A stretch of DNA of 64,000 nt from Batkoa obscura (GCA_030770535.1 JASVEC010000036.1:186001-250000), one strand, 5' to 3'. Positions 31,846 to 43,757 are shown, counted from the stretch's first letter. The notes: generated by a model from the letters alone, not told the origin. A program made the numbers and translations.

Positions 31846-31950
31846 ATAGAATGAGAATGTTTTTTTGACTTCATTACTTTTTCTATTTTTTAAGCACTAT
31901 TTAAGCGAAAAATTTGTTAATAAAATTCTTACACAAAAATACATCCCCAA
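31846..31950 (+). repeat. MITE-like element
   Basis: GAATGAGAATGTTTTTTTGACTT, CATTACTTTTTCTATTTTTTAAG, CACTATTTAAGCG and AAATACATCCCCA mark the family. Confidence 0.82.
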
Positions 31951-32034
31951 ATGTTTTTTCTAATTTTATTGTTTTTAAAGATTATTTAAATAGAAAAGTT
32001 ATTGATAAAAATTTTAGACAAAAAAACATGCCTT
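31951..32034 (+). repeat. MITE-like element, doubtful eroded copy
   Basis: ATGTTTTTTCTAATTTTATTG, GATTATTTAAATAGAAAAG, TTATTGATAAAAATTTTAGA and AAAAACATGCC follow the family order directly after the previous copy, but similarity is low. Confidence 0.4.
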
Positions 32035-32101
32035 TATATTTATTGTTATTGATAAATTTTATTATTATAAACTAAAGAACATTAAAGTTATTAATAATAA
32101 A

Positions 32102-32207
32102 ATATAGGGATGTATTTTTATGTTTAAGGATTTCACTAACAAATTTTCCACTCAAATAGTGCTTAAAAATGGAAAAAGTAATGAAGCCAAAAAAGACATC
32201 CCCATAT
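32102..32207 (-). repeat. MITE-like element
   Basis: ATATAGGGATGTATTTTTATGTTTAAG to GAAGCCAAAAAAGACATCCCCATA, family in minus orientation with both ends intact. Confidence 0.88.
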
Positions 32208-32433
32208 ACTATTGCTTTTATAAAATTTAATTTTTGTATAATAGCAATAAAAAACAGCTTAATTTTCATGTCTTTAATATTATTTTTTTGAATATAAATG
32301 GGTAAAAACTAAGTTAATTAAGTTAGTTATTAAATAAAAAATATAAAAAATTATGCTTTACTAATTAATATAAATCTATGTAAATTTCAATTCAAAATTT
32401 TATAAAATATGGTATATTAATTAATATTAAATA

Positions 32434-32540
32434 TATATGGGGGTGTTTTTTTTGGCTTCATTACTTTTTCCACGTTTTAAGCGCTATTTTAAGTGAAAGA
32501 ATTGAGTAAAAGTCTTGAATACAAAAATACATCCCCGTAT
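32434..32540 (+). repeat. MITE-like element
   Basis: TATGGGGGTGTTTTTTTTGGCTTCATTAC at the left and AAATACATCCCCGTA at the right; both ends preserved. Confidence 0.88.
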
Positions 32541-32657
32541 GTTTAAAATTAATATAGAAAAAACAAAAGACTACTAAATGAGTTTATTTATTAAGATTTA
32601 TTTAAAGTTATTGCTGATTTATTATCTATTTAATGGTTATTTTAAGAAAGCAGTTAT

Positions 32658-32765
32658 TATATGGGGATGTTTTTTTTTGCTTCATTACTTTTTCGATCTT
32701 TTAAGCGTTATCTACGTGGAAAAATTATTAGTAAAATTACTAAATACAGAAATACATCCCCATAT
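32658..32765 (+). repeat. MITE-like element
   Basis: TATATGGGGATGTTTTTTTTTGCTTC to AGAAATACATCCCCATA; among the best-preserved copies, with TA at both outer edges. Confidence 0.9.
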
Positions 32766-33155
32766 TATCTGTAAAATCTGTTATATATAAAATTAGATAA
32801 TTTTCGATTTTAAAACCAATAAAATATTATCAAGTTAAAATAGTAAAAAATCAATAGTTAGATTTAAAATTTAAAATAAAATAAAATAAAATAAAATAAA
32901 AATACTAAGAATATCCTGTTTCTTTTATTATTGTTAAATCTCTTTTTTGTAACTATATATTCAGCTTTTATAATTATAAAAGTTAAGCTAAGCTTAATTT
33001 GAAACCTAACTCGAAAACACCAATCATTTTAAGGAATTCGTCATTAACCAAATATGGTACTCCTTTAAGCATCTTGATTTGATACTGATCCCTAACGCAT
33101 CAGCAATCAATTTGAGTAATTTATTTTATCAAAGCCTCTTTCTCCAAATAAATTA

Positions 33156-33591
33156 ATGATTTTTCAAACAAAAAGAAATATTGAATCCATTATTGAGGCT
33201 CCACTAGTAGTTGATATAATGAATTTTGAAGACAATCAAAGTGGCTATAATATTAAAAGGAATAAAATTATTGGAGAATTTAATTATTCGGGGAATTTTG
33301 AGGGGTAAGTTTTTTTGAAATTATTTTATAATGTAATTGAACTATAATCAATGATTAACAGTCTTTCTCTCCTTTAGAAAATTGAGCCAAAAAGAAGATG
33401 ATATTATCTCCCTCGATATTGATTTTGAACAACTCTCTTTAGACCAAGGAATTGAAGAAGATTTGTCCCAAGTACGAATGAATAATCCAAGCTATTTAGA
33501 AGTTAATGGCTATTTAAAGCAAATTCATTATGAAAATTTATCGAGAAGAATTATTGATAGAAGAGGGAATAGAGACTTTATTGAGTATTAA
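33156..33591 (+). CDS. hypothetical 120-aa protein, two exons
   Basis: Exons 33156-33304 and 33378-33591 join in frame (GG|A) over a 73-bp intron with GTAAGT and TTTAG ends. The predicted protein is acidic in the middle (EDDIISLDIDFEQLSLDQGIEEDLSQ) and has a helical C-terminus, NPSYLEVNGYLKQIHYENL, followed by the basic SRRIIDRRGNRDF. I do not recognise it. There is no signal peptide or membrane segment, so it is probably intracellular; the pattern of an acidic linker plus a short amphipathic helix is common in small adaptor subunits. The start could also be the in-frame ATG near 33219. It lies between the MITE cluster and UBC13, with which it converges. Confidence 0.65.
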
Positions 33592-34169
33592 GAGACAACA
33601 ATGAATAGAATGAATAGTAGGAAAGAAGGAAAAAAGGGAGGGGATGGACGATAACGATGGATATAGGAATAACGAAATTGGGGCTTTATTATTTAAATAA
33701 ATACGACTTTTTCTAGGTTAAATCAATGAGATAGTGGAATTTCAAGTATATCGATTATTGTTATAAATTCAAAATAAAATACAGTTTTTACAAAACAATG
33801 TCAAATTAAAATAGGTTATTGTTTTATATTGAAAAATAAAATTCATTTTTAATAATAATCTAACTAGTGATTACTTCATAGTTTTATATTTAATTAACTT
33901 TTGTAAATTAATCGATTGATCATTTATTATCTTTGTCTTTTATTAAAATATGATTAGCTTTTATTGAAAAATCACTAATATACGAAACTATAAAATTATT
34001 GTATTTCATACTCAATAGATGCAACAAACAACTATCATAATAATGTAATTTCTTATAGCATAGCACCACGCCATAAAGCCAGTTATTAAAACAAGGTATT
34101 AAAAAAAACGTCTTCAAATTTATTAAAAAAAACTGTTTAAATAAACCTTCCTAAAACTAGCTCTCCATC
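33592..34169. other. convergent spacer before UBC13
   Basis: AT-rich with a short purine-rich segment at 33600-33650. No gene seen. Confidence 0.5.
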
Positions 34170-34920
34170 TTATTCACTAACAGCAAATTTTTTAGTCCAT
34201 TCTTTAGCTAATTAATAAAAAGAAATCTCATTAAAAATTAATCTTTTGAATCATCAATATAAATTACCTGTTTCAATTGCTTCCTTTTCATTCTCTTTCC
34301 ATTTCTGTGCCACATCGTTAGCCAAAGGATCATCTGGATTGGGTGCTGACAATAATGCTTGAATGGATAATAACACTGTACGTATTTGCAACGCTGGGGA
34401 CCAACGGTCTAATTTTTTAAAATTATTTAATTCACATTTACATCAACTAAACAATAAAACGAAAAACCAAAGACCAAGATAAAATATAATAAAACTATAT
34501 AAGAGGATAGCTACCTTTCAATATATCCAAGCAAATCCTACCTAATTTATCAATATTAGGATGATAAATTTTAGTAAGGAACCGAACCTTTGGTGGGGCC
34601 ATTGGGTAACCTTCTGGTAAAAACAATTCTAATTTGAACACTCCATCTATTTATGATAAATCAATCGTTTAATAAAGCTCTTTTTAGGCCATAATTTTAT
34701 TCGGTTCTATTTTCACTTACCTTCAAAAGGTGATTGCCTAGGGCCAACAATAATCACATCAAAATAACGAATATTATCTTCATGAGGTGTAGCTGTAATA
34801 CCCGGTGCTGGATCCGCATTTAAGCGTTGGATTTCCTGATCAAAAATTAACCAAATTCTTTTTTTGAAATCTATGCGGGCTTACTTTCTTAATTCGTGTG
34901 GTCGCTCCACCTGCATTCAT
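34170..34920 (-). CDS. UBC13: ubiquitin-conjugating enzyme E2 Ubc13
   Basis: Five minus-strand exons (34885-34920, 34721-34835, 34515-34646, 34268-34408, 34170-34207) give a 153-aa E2, the usual length for Ubc13/UBE2N. It forms Lys63-linked ubiquitin chains with an Mms2-type partner in DNA damage tolerance and signalling. Visible marks are [19 protein letters not shown] at the start, [16 protein letters not shown], the HPN motif in [20 protein letters not shown] with catalytic Cys89, and [20 protein letters not shown] followed by [12 protein letters not shown], the Ubc13 signature. The end is [11 protein letters not shown]. All exon joins keep frame. The start codon [12 protein letters not shown] gives the normal N-terminal helix length. 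Confidence 0.95.
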
Positions 34921-35289
34921 TGTTTTAAATACTTAAAAAAATTTCAAAATTTAAATTAAGTCACTAAGCGATAAAATTTGTTTGAGATTTTAAATGGTAA
35001 TCGTAAAACTTTTATTGGTTGAAAAATAATGAGGGAAAAAAAGAGAGAGTGAATTTAAAAAAGGTAGTGAGCAAATTATTAGTAATAAAAATTACAACAT
35101 ATTGGTTTTAATTTTGATTTATAATATATTTTTATATTTTATAGATAATCTAAGTAAATACTTTATAATCTTAGGCTTTTGTAATAAGTCATTTTATTGT
35201 TTCAATGTTATAGTAAATATATATATTAATTTATTTAGTATGGTTTTTATGATACTAAAACTCAATTGCTTAATTTATTCTCAACTACT

Positions 35290-35394
35290 CATATGGGGAT
35301 GTTTTTTTGCTTAAAAATTTTACTAACAATTTTTCTGCTCAAATAACGCTTAAAAAATGGAAAAAGTAACGAAACTAAAAAAACATCCCCATAT
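35290..35394 (-). repeat. MITE-like element
   Basis: ATATGGGGATGTTTTTTTGC at the left and AAAAAAACATCCCCATATA at the right, with TA next to both ends. Confidence 0.88.
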
Positions 35395-35556
35395 AGTTTT
35401 TTACTATAGAGGAAATGAAAACTAGTATTAACCAATGTATTAGATAGAATGATATAAAGAAATTACCTTTATTTTTATAATATCTATTGAAGTAGAACTA
35501 AACTATAATATATTTACAATAAGTGTTATTTTAGCCAGGTTTATAAAATGTGAACA

Positions 35557-35660
35557 AATGGGGATATATTTTTATGTTCAAGAATTTACTAATAAAATTT
35601 CCGCTTAAAGAGTGCTTAAAAAATGGAAAAAGAATGAAGCCAAAAAAAAACATCACCATA
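35557..35660 (-). repeat. MITE-like element
   Basis: AATGGGGATATATTTTTATGTTC to AAAAAAAAACATCACCATA; the family with small changes at both ends. Confidence 0.82.
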
Positions 35661-35735
35661 AAGTTAAATAATCAACATTACTAAAACTCAATAAATTATA
35701 TACAACTTCATTTATTAGTCAAAACAAAATAATAA

Positions 35736-36959
35736 TTAAAGACCTTCTTTAGCCTTGATATATTTACCAAGCGATTTAACAGCAGCTAAAATTTCTTGAC
35801 CAGTAGAAGGAATATAAGAGGCAGGAAGGGCAAAGCCATAAGCACCAGTATCGGGTAATTCAATAGCAAATGGATATTTAACTTTAGCAACACTATAAGC
35901 CCAATCAACAGAAGAACCGTAAGCTTGATAAATAGTTTTACAAATAGTACCTTGTTTATAACTACGACCATTAACCGCTCTTAAAGCAGCATTGGCTTGT
36001 TTAGCAGCAGCATCTTGAGCAGCAAAATCCGCTGGATTTTGGTTGCAAGTAAAGCCATAAGGTGACATAAACAATTGACCATAAGAATGGAAATCAATAT
36101 AACTAACTACATTGCCTTTTCTAGTAATAAAATCAGCTACTGCTTTTGGTTCAGGTGCTGAAAAAGCTCTTGGTCCTGGATAAGCCTCACCGCATACATC
36201 CGATGATCCTTGCCATTGATAACCCCAATTACGATTGGTATCCGTACCAATACATTGATTACCACCATTTGGTTGACGATTTTTACGCCATAAGCGATCT
36301 CCATTTCTGGTATATTCATAACCATCAACGTTAACAACGGGAATAAATGTATATTCAAAAGTATCTAAAAGACTAGAAATTTCAGCATCAGAGCTGTATT
36401 TTGAGAAGCTATCAATTAGGGTAACTAAAGTAGCTGGTGAAATCCATTCACGAGCATGAATACCACCGTGGTAAACAATGCTCTTTTTTGGTGAAGAATT
36501 TGGTTTACGGAAAGTAATAGCTTTAATTGGGCGCCCTTCATAGGTAGTACCGATAGAGGAAACAGTGGCAGCACCGCCGGAACTAGAAGCAATAGTATCT
36601 AACCAAGAATTAATTTCACTAATAGAATGATAACTATCAACAAAACCGGCAGCACGAGAAGTTGCATTTTCTCGTTCAAAAAGCTCTTGAATATTTTCAC
36701 TTAACACCTCATATTTTAATGGTAAAGCTTCTTTGATATGTTTACTTTGTTCTGGGGTAAAATGAAGATCTACCTTACCAACACGTAAGGCATTCCAATT
36801 ATCAATTTTGGAGTTTTTGACAAAGTCTTTGACGGTAGCAAGTTCGGCATCATTGGTCACATCAAAACGATAAAGTTTATGACCAGTGTAATCAACTTTT
36901 TCGGAAATAGCAGGAGCTGTAAGTGCAAGTAAAGTAAGTAAAGATAAATCAAATTTCAT
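35736..36959 (-). CDS. secreted M14A metallocarboxypeptidase (carboxypeptidase A type)
   Basis: Single-exon gene for a 407-aa zinc carboxypeptidase, made as a secreted zymogen. Signal peptide MKFDLSLLTLLALTAPAIS, then an activation propeptide (about 24-105, YRFDVTNDAEL, VGKVDLHFTPEQ) and the M14 catalytic domain (about 108-402). Zinc ligands are His168 and Glu171 in HGGIHAREW and His291 in YIDFHSYGQ. The substrate site includes TNRNWGYQW (241-249), and the general base is Glu367 in FAIELPDTG. It would remove C-terminal amino acids from peptides outside the cell. Secreted CPA-type enzymes are common in insect-associated fungi and digestive systems. A TATA box lies about 35-40 bp upstream. The propeptide/mature junction is probably near ENATSRAAG. 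Confidence 0.95.
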   Translation of the reverse strand: MKFDLSLLTLLALTAPAISEKVDYTGHKLYRFDVTNDAELATVKDFVKNSKIDNWNALRVGKVDLHFTPEQSKHIKEALPLKYEVLSENIQELFERENATSRAAGFVDSYHSISEINSWLDTIASSSGGAATVSSIGTTYEGRPIKAITFRKPNSSPKKSIVYHGGIHAREWISPATLVTLIDSFSKYSSDAEISSLLDTFEYTFIPVVNVDGYEYTRNGDRLWRKNRQPNGGNQCIGTDTNRNWGYQWQGSSDVCGEAYPGPRAFSAPEPKAVADFITRKGNVVSYIDFHSYGQLFMSPYGFTCNQNPADFAAQDAAAKQANAALRAVNGRSYKQGTICKTIYQAYGSSVDWAYSVAKVKYPFAIELPDTGAYGFALPASYIPSTGQEILAAVKSLGKYIKAKEGL

Positions 36960-36992
36960 TTTTTGATATTGGAGTTTGGTATTATTTCGTGC

Positions 36993-37000
36993 TATTTATA
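36993..37000 (-). promoter_or_regulatory. TATA box of the carboxypeptidase gene
   Basis: TATAAATA on the minus strand, about 34-41 bp before the ATG at 36959; the same octamer as at the lipase genes. Confidence 0.6.
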
Positions 37001-38689
37001 CTTATTTTTTTATTTTAGTACTGGTAACTAAATAATCATTTACGCTTATTAAGTAAAGATACTAATTAGTAGTCAATTAACATCTGATAATCATTTGCTT
37101 ATTTAGCTGGCTAAAAATATTCAAGGAATTATTTTACTTTATTTATTGTTCAAATGATATAGGTTAATGATAGTAATGAATGATCAAAAGAGGCATAGGG
37201 TTAAAATTCATTGCTAAATAGATCTTTTTGATAGTCTAAGCCCTATACTAAACTCATTAACGTTACGTTGCAACTTTTTTAAAATTTTATACTCTGATTT
37301 TAGATTCTATTTTATGACAATTAAAGTTAATAAGTATCATCATCAATTCTTTAAATTCTTCATTAAAAAAAATTAATACCCGCATGATTTATCTCACGAG
37401 TTAGTTATAGAGAATTGTGATCTCGTCAAAATAGAAAAAAAAGCAGCATATCTAAAAGATGAATGATACCACTTAACTATACCTCATTTTACAATATTAA
37501 AAGAGTGGTGTATTTTTGTAATATTGTTATAGATAGCGACTTATAAAATAATGGACATTGATAAATATTTATACTTAAGCATTTAAATAAAATAATTAAA
37601 TTAGAACAAATTCAATATCCTTTTACTGTTTTATAATACTATATATCATGTAGCATTAGTGAATAAAATGACTAATTGTGCACCTTACACAACTGAATTA
37701 AAACTTTAGTTTTAAATAGGAATAAGATCATATAGTTAAGAAGTATTACTATTTTAATAATTAAATAAACTATTTTTGTAACAGGGTTTTTCAAAGTCAA
37801 AATAATTAAGGCATTGTAGAGAGAATTAATAAATGATTATCTGATATCCGAGTTTGTCGATATTACTGTAGATGGTTCTTAACAATATCACCTTCTATTT
37901 GACGTTTCTAGTTTTAAAAGTAGTTTAATTCTAGTACTGAGATAATAATTATCAAAAAATCCTAAATTTGATTTAAAAGATTATTTATGTGAGGACCTAA
38001 TTTATTAAAAAATCTTAGAAATTGGAGTATTCTTTTTTTCAAGGGATGAATAATCAAACTTTAAACACACTGAAATGTGAACAAAAAAATTGAAAAAAGA
38101 GGCCCTCACATATATGCAGTTTTTTGTTTAATATTTAGCTACTTAACAAAAGACATTTTTTTAGAAAACTTCAAAGATACATTTGTATTCCTAATCAAAT
38201 ATGATTCTTGTAATCATTCTTTTTTACTTGATTAATGTTGTAAGTCTAGCATTTTGCTTTAAAATTATTCTTTTAATTCAATAATTTATGATAATAAATG
38301 TTATTAAAAAACAAACATTAAGTTATCATAAACTAAGTAAAAAAATAGTATGTTATTTGACTTTTAATTAGCATTACTATAATATTACCAACAACAAAAA
38401 GTTGTTTTATTTAAAGTGTATTAAGATGTAAAAATTTCTTAAGGAAGATCAACTTTTTAAAAGCTGATAGAAATTAAACTATATTCAGTTATTCTTCTAT
38501 TTATGTTTTCTTTATTGTGACAACTCGACATTTATAAATCAAAGATTGACTGCTGCTTCTGCTTTAGATGGGTTGTTTAGTTGAAGGTATCTCTAAGTCA
38601 GCTAATGTTACCAGTTAGGGAACCCATTTTAAAATGACGCTAACATTCTTAGTGTAAATATAAACAAAAATTACTTTACCAAATTTTAA

Positions 38690-39030
38690 CATAGAAAAGA
38701 TAGTAATGGTCGAAACATTACAATATATTATTTATCAAGCTACCATACATGTAATGATTCTTTTAATATTATTATTTTGACCATTTTTCATACTGCATAA
38801 AACTGAAAATTTACCAACAATTATTTACATTAAATATCTCCAACAATATCCAAGGTTGATTAAATATGCCTTTTTATTTTATATTTGGAAATTATACTGA
38901 TGAAATCGAAGGTACTTTATTATTGTTTTATTGTAAATCAAATCAAACTAAATTTTTAACCTGGGTAGATTCAAATACTATAGATAATGAAATAGGAAGA
39001 CATTCAAGTCATTATTCATTTATTTAAAGT
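38690..39030 (+). mobile_element. fossil Ty1/copia pol fragment
   Basis: Short remnant of a Ty1/copia-type LTR retrotransposon from the region between reverse transcriptase and RNase H. Short pieces such as VETLQYIIYQAT (near 38710) and FLTWVDSNTIDNEIGRHSSHYSF (39 kb; compare the family pattern of a YVDADWAGD-like segment followed by RxSxSGYxF) support the call. It is broken in several places, with no LTRs or other domains seen nearby, so it is an old fragment. Confidence 0.5.
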
Positions 39031-39167
39031 ATGTTTTTGATAATTTTTACTATAAAAAAGAAAACAGCAATAATATTTATCTGTGAGGAATTATTCCAAG
39101 TAAAATTTCTACTTATGCTTAAATTAGTAAATCAAAAAAAATCAACTTAAGCTTGAGAATTAATAAT

Positions 39168-39275
39168 TATATAGGGATGTATTTTTGTATTTAAGAATTT
39201 TACCAACAAATTTTCCACTCAAATAGCGCTTAAAAAATGGAAAAAATAATGAAGTCAAAAAAAACACTCCCATAT
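39168..39275 (-). repeat. MITE-like element (left member of a pair)
   Basis: TATATAGGGATGTATTTTTGTATTTAAG to AAAAAAAACACTCCCATA. It lies 23 bp from a copy in the opposite orientation. Confidence 0.87.
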
Positions 39276-39298
39276 TCTATAAATTAAATTATTATTTT

Positions 39299-39400
39299 TA
39301 TAGGGATGTTTTTTTTGGCTTCATTACTTTTTCCATCCTCTAAGCACTATTTGAGCGGAAAAATTAATAAAATTCTTAAACATAAAAATACATCCCCAAT
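39299..39400 (+). repeat. MITE-like element (right member of a pair)
   Basis: TATAGGGATGTTTTTTTTGGC to AAATACATCCCCA. Together with 39168-39275 it forms a long inverted arrangement. Confidence 0.87.
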
Positions 39401-41169
39401 GTCATTTTATACTTTTATATTTAAGAAAAACATGAAAAATATTAAGTCATAGAAAATGCTATCTGAAGTCCATAAGTTGATTCTTTTTCATATCCTTTGT
39501 TTGAACTTTTAAAAGTTTTCATTAATCTATAAACGTTAAATACAGTCCTATAACTTTAGTACAACAGAAACAATGGACCCAGGGCTTTAAAGTGTACCTA
39601 ATAGAGCAATATTAGGCGCTTAACGATCTCACGTAATACGTTTAGCAAATGTTGTATTAAGAAGAAGCGGTAAAGACTAAAACCATCGATGCTTTATTGA
39701 CCACCTATTACGTATAATTTATCCAGGATATATAGTATTAAACGGCGTTAAAAGAATTAAAGGATTACCTAATACTACTATCAAAGTTTAACGTAATAAT
39801 CAATCAATTATAGTTATAAAATGTAAGCAAATAGTTCCGATGTTGTTTCGAAGCATGGTATAAGACAACTTTGTGGTTATATGTTACTTGGAAATTATAG
39901 TCATGGTATATTTATATCAAATATAGTTACTTATTTTTAAAATGAATCAAGAATGGGAGTTTTGGTTCAAACTCACGTATTTAATGATACTAATTAGATT
40001 CAAGAGATTATTAATATTGCTGGAACTATTTAATTTAAACGCAAATCAAGTATCCGTAGTTACATGAAGAACAAGAATATTAAATGATATTGATAATTTT
40101 CTAATAAAATATAAGAATTTAAAAATACTTTTTCTTATTTTATCTTTTTAAAAGTAGTATTTTATTTTGTTAAAACAGTCCCACCTATTTTACTAGGTAA
40201 CGTAAAGACGATGAGTTTAGAAAAATAATAAGATGTTAAAGGCGAGGTATATTAAAATATATAGGAGAAGAAAGAAAAAGGAATAAAGGGCACTTAAAGT
40301 GGAAATAGAAATAACAATTAATCATAGGTATTTTGTATCTAAAAAAGATCAAATTTAAGAGCTCATAGATATCGAAGGACTTTCTAAATTGTATAAATTA
40401 AGATAAACTTATTGAATGTACCATTCTATAATTTAAAAGTTAATAATAACTTGAATTATTATATTAATTTTCGACAGTATAAAATTAACTACTTATTCAA
40501 TACTTCTGCATCAGCTATAATATTGCTTAATGGTTATTGACTGCTTCGATAGCACTAAATTAACAAAAGTTTAAAGAGTGTGTAAAGGCAATTCCAAATT
40601 TATTCATGATAAATGTAACTATCACTTGTTCCATCTGGTACTAATTACATAGTTTTAAAGTTGCTTTTCAATGTGCATTTTTTTGACTTTTACTAGGTGT
40701 ATTTCAGATGATAAATTTGATGTGAGTTGATATTTTAAAAATTGGTTTGAAGTTATTGTTTGATATTAGTAACATTTATATATTAATTGAAATGCATTGT
40801 GGGGTTATGAAGAACCATGTATACGCTTAATCTTTCCATCATTAACTTGATAAGAAATACCAAACTCAAATGCTATCAAGTTACTAAAGATAGATTTGTT
40901 TATAATCAACTCAGATAAAATCATGACAAAATTATGTATTAATTTACATAATTCTATTTTATAACTTAAAATAATATAAATATAAGAACAAATAACATTA
41001 ATACTTAAATTTTACTTTATTAGCGCAAATTGAAATAAAACAAGGATAAGTAGTAATAAAAAAACTAGGATAATGGTACTTAAGTTACAAAATTTTAAAA
41101 GGAAATAAATATTAAACAATAGCATTTCGAAATAGCAGTAACTATATACAATTGCAATAAAGATCACAA

Positions 41170-43757
41170 TTAAACAAAATACATCTGATTGCTAATGTTT
41201 TTTTTGACATTCCCATAAGATGAGATGTCACCTTTTTGTGATGCTTCGGACTCGATATCACTCCATGCACCAGATCTGGAGTGAAATCGAGCTCTCGCTG
41301 CAACTAAGTGAGCATAATAAATTGGTGGAACGATAGACACCGATTTGGTGCAACGAGAGAATAGGTAGCAAAGATTATTGGTTAGCATTTGTAAACCATC
41401 ACTTGTAAACCTATTCTCATCATGCAAGACATAGTAATGGGCTGGGCGAGAAGTCCCTATAAGACCAGCATGGGACTGTAAAAAGAAATCAAATTCTTTG
41501 GGATGAGTGACACCTTGATCAACTACTGTACCTGGATGGAGATTACCTGATCTATCAGCATCTCTACTGTCGATTGGAAAAAAGCGGGCATGATGCCTTT
41601 TCTTTACCACAACAAAGGTTATTGCTGGCAAATAACCAGCCTCAAGTCTTGAACAAGCAGTTCTAATTGCTTCTAATTCAGATCTAAGCACCGAAGCAAA
41701 CTGTCCATCGCTTATTCCATCTCTGTAGAACAAGATCCTTCGTGGCTTTTGTCCACATTGTTTATAAAAATTCCTAAGAATTTCTACAAACATACCAGCA
41801 AGATCAGCAATAATCTCTGATCTACCTGCTTGCACTCTTACTGATGCACAGTACCTGGCTACTTTAGCATCAACCGAACCCACTAAAGTAGCAATAGATG
41901 GACGAGCTCCATCACCTGGGCCAGGATGTGTCACATCAGCCCCAACAATTATAGTAGGAACAGAAGAGACAAATGGCACATCTTCTGGGCTAAGATAGTT
42001 ATTTACTCCACCGAGTTTTACATTCACTTTGAGACAAACATTGGCACAGTATTGTCTATTGCACTTCTTAACGTAATTTAGTTGTACACATTGTGAACTT
42101 ACACCAATAACTGTATCACAGACTCTTTTTACCTCAGCATATAATGGGGTTCCAGTATTAGGCAATATAAAAAGAATTAACTGGGGTTCCATTTGGTATG
42201 TGTTACCAGTGAGAAGCCACCTTTCACGTAATGAATTTTCAATATTGCCTTGAGGATTAACATAGCCAATTGGAGGAGGGTGCTTCGACGGAATGTCCAT
42301 TCCTGTATCTTGACAAGTACTTACAAACTCTCTAACAAATCTCTGAATATCTCTTTCAGAAACTTCATATGGGTTGACAAAGGCTACAACACTCCAAGAA
42401 ATTAACTGGGCTCCTTGAACTACTTTTAAGCCCCTCATATTCCAAGAACCATTACCTGGTGTAAGGGTTGGATTCTCATTACTATGAGGATGATAATTAA
42501 TTCTAGGACCTGGTAAAACTCGCGCATCAAGATTGATCATTTCGTTTGAAAGTGAGATTTTAAAGTCATCTAAAAATTCATTTTGATCGTGTTTCAAAAT
42601 TTTCATACTCTCATTAATTTTGTTGGCTCTTTCATTTGGTCGCTGGCAAGTAAGCTTGATCATATCAGAAGTTTGCCTTTCATTTAACTTTTTCATATAT
42701 CTTTGTCCTGGCATGATTTTACAAACCTCTAAAGGTAATTTGTTACCTTTCTTGCTGACAATTATGCATGGAAAAAATGGAAAATGAAGGCGAAGCCTAT
42801 ACTTATTTTGGAAATATTGGGCAACTGAGATTTCATTTCCTGATTCTGCTTCTTTAAAATAGTCATTGTCAGCTGCATGTTGAGAGATGCCTTGAATCTT
42901 AAATGGTCGCTTAGCGTCTCTATGGGTACTAGTTATTGCGAGGCCTATTAAAGCCTTAGTGATTTTCTGCATATCTCTTTCTTGTATGCCATACTGGAAA
43001 TCTCTGGGGTCACGTCTATCCAATAATTTAACTATGAAATCAACTAATGATATAGGTTGATAAAAGCATGTGGCGGTTGTATCTATATTGAGTAGCATTT
43101 TTCGAATACTAGGCTTACAGCTCTGAAAATACCCTTGCCAAACCTCCAAACCTCCATAGATTGCCCTTGAATTTTCTGGTGTAAAAATAGATCTTCCTAC
43201 AGTAGTAAACATGGTCGATGGCTTGTAACGGAATGCTAATTCTAAAGCCATGACTGCTACTAAACAATTAGGTGTTAATGGAGTATTTCCTTTCAAATAC
43301 TCGTGAAGTTCTTCCATTTTCACTATCCTAACTTTCTTTATAAAAACTGTAAATGGTTGAGGGGCCCTTGTTTTATTTTTATTATCTTCAGGAAGAATAA
43401 TCTAAATAATGTATTAAGCAATACCATATCTATTAGATATCTTACCTCCATACTAGTCGAGTCCCCAAATGTTAAGGGCTCGGCTGAAAATAAATTTCTT
43501 CTACCATCAAAGATGGGCTTCTTTCCAAAATGACTTGGACCATAGGATCTTAACAATTCATCATATAACTTCTTAACTAGCTTGGGAGGGGCATCCACAG
43601 AAAAGGAAAGATCATAATGGAACACAGTGTTTCTGGTAAAACTTTTAATCTCAAAGAAATTACTTCTTACTTTTAATCTAGTTCCTACTCGTCCATGACC
43701 TGGTCTAATACAAAAGAATTCCGATTCTTGGGAAGTTTTTGACACGAGATCAAACAT
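41170..43757 (-). CDS. Argonaute, slicer-competent
   Basis: Two coding exons (43446-43757 and 41170-43401, intron 44 bp) give 847 aa. It is a eukaryotic AGO-clade protein that binds small RNAs and cleaves or silences matching transcripts. N-domain: RPGHGRVGTRLKVRSNFFEI, then MEIILPED across the intron. The linker follows (GGLEVWQGYFQSCKPS), then PAZ (IVKLLDRRD to GNKLPLEVCKIMPGQRY) and Mid (GLKVVQGAQLISWSVVAFVN to CVQLNYVKKCNRQYCANVCLKVN). The PIWI catalytic tetrad is complete: Asp593 (GADVTHPGPGD), Glu633 (RSEIIADLAG), Asp665 (FYRDGISDGQF) and His802 (YYAHLVAARARFH). The end MYFV resembles the usual MYFA/MFFV end. A possible non-coding leader exon ends at 43852, with an intron up to the ATG. 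A decayed copy lies at 12.2-13.3 kb. Confidence 0.95.

Larger units (their letters stand above)
31514..33155. other. MITE-rich spacer downstream of the helicase gene
   Basis: No gene. Four clear MITE copies and one doubtful one lie within 920 bp (31846-32765). A short AAAAT tandem run lies at about 32868-32900. Confidence 0.6.
34921..35735. other. spacer between UBC13 and the carboxypeptidase gene
   Basis: No gene. It holds two MITE copies in the same (minus) orientation (35290-35394 and 35557-35660). Confidence 0.55.
37001..41169. other. long gene-free region between carboxypeptidase and Argonaute
   Basis: About 4.2 kb without a supportable host gene. It contains a decayed Ty1/copia-like fragment (38690-39030) and a pair of MITEs (39168-39400). 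The stretch 39560-40080 is less AT-rich and may be another decayed element, but I could not identify it. Confidence 0.5.

Noticed and set aside
35786-36358. Additional frames inside the carboxypeptidase gene
   Set aside because: All are alternative frames of a well-supported 407-aa protein.
39560-40080. Possible decayed gene in the carboxypeptidase-Argonaute interval
   Set aside because: No frame longer than a few dozen codons and no motif that I can name.
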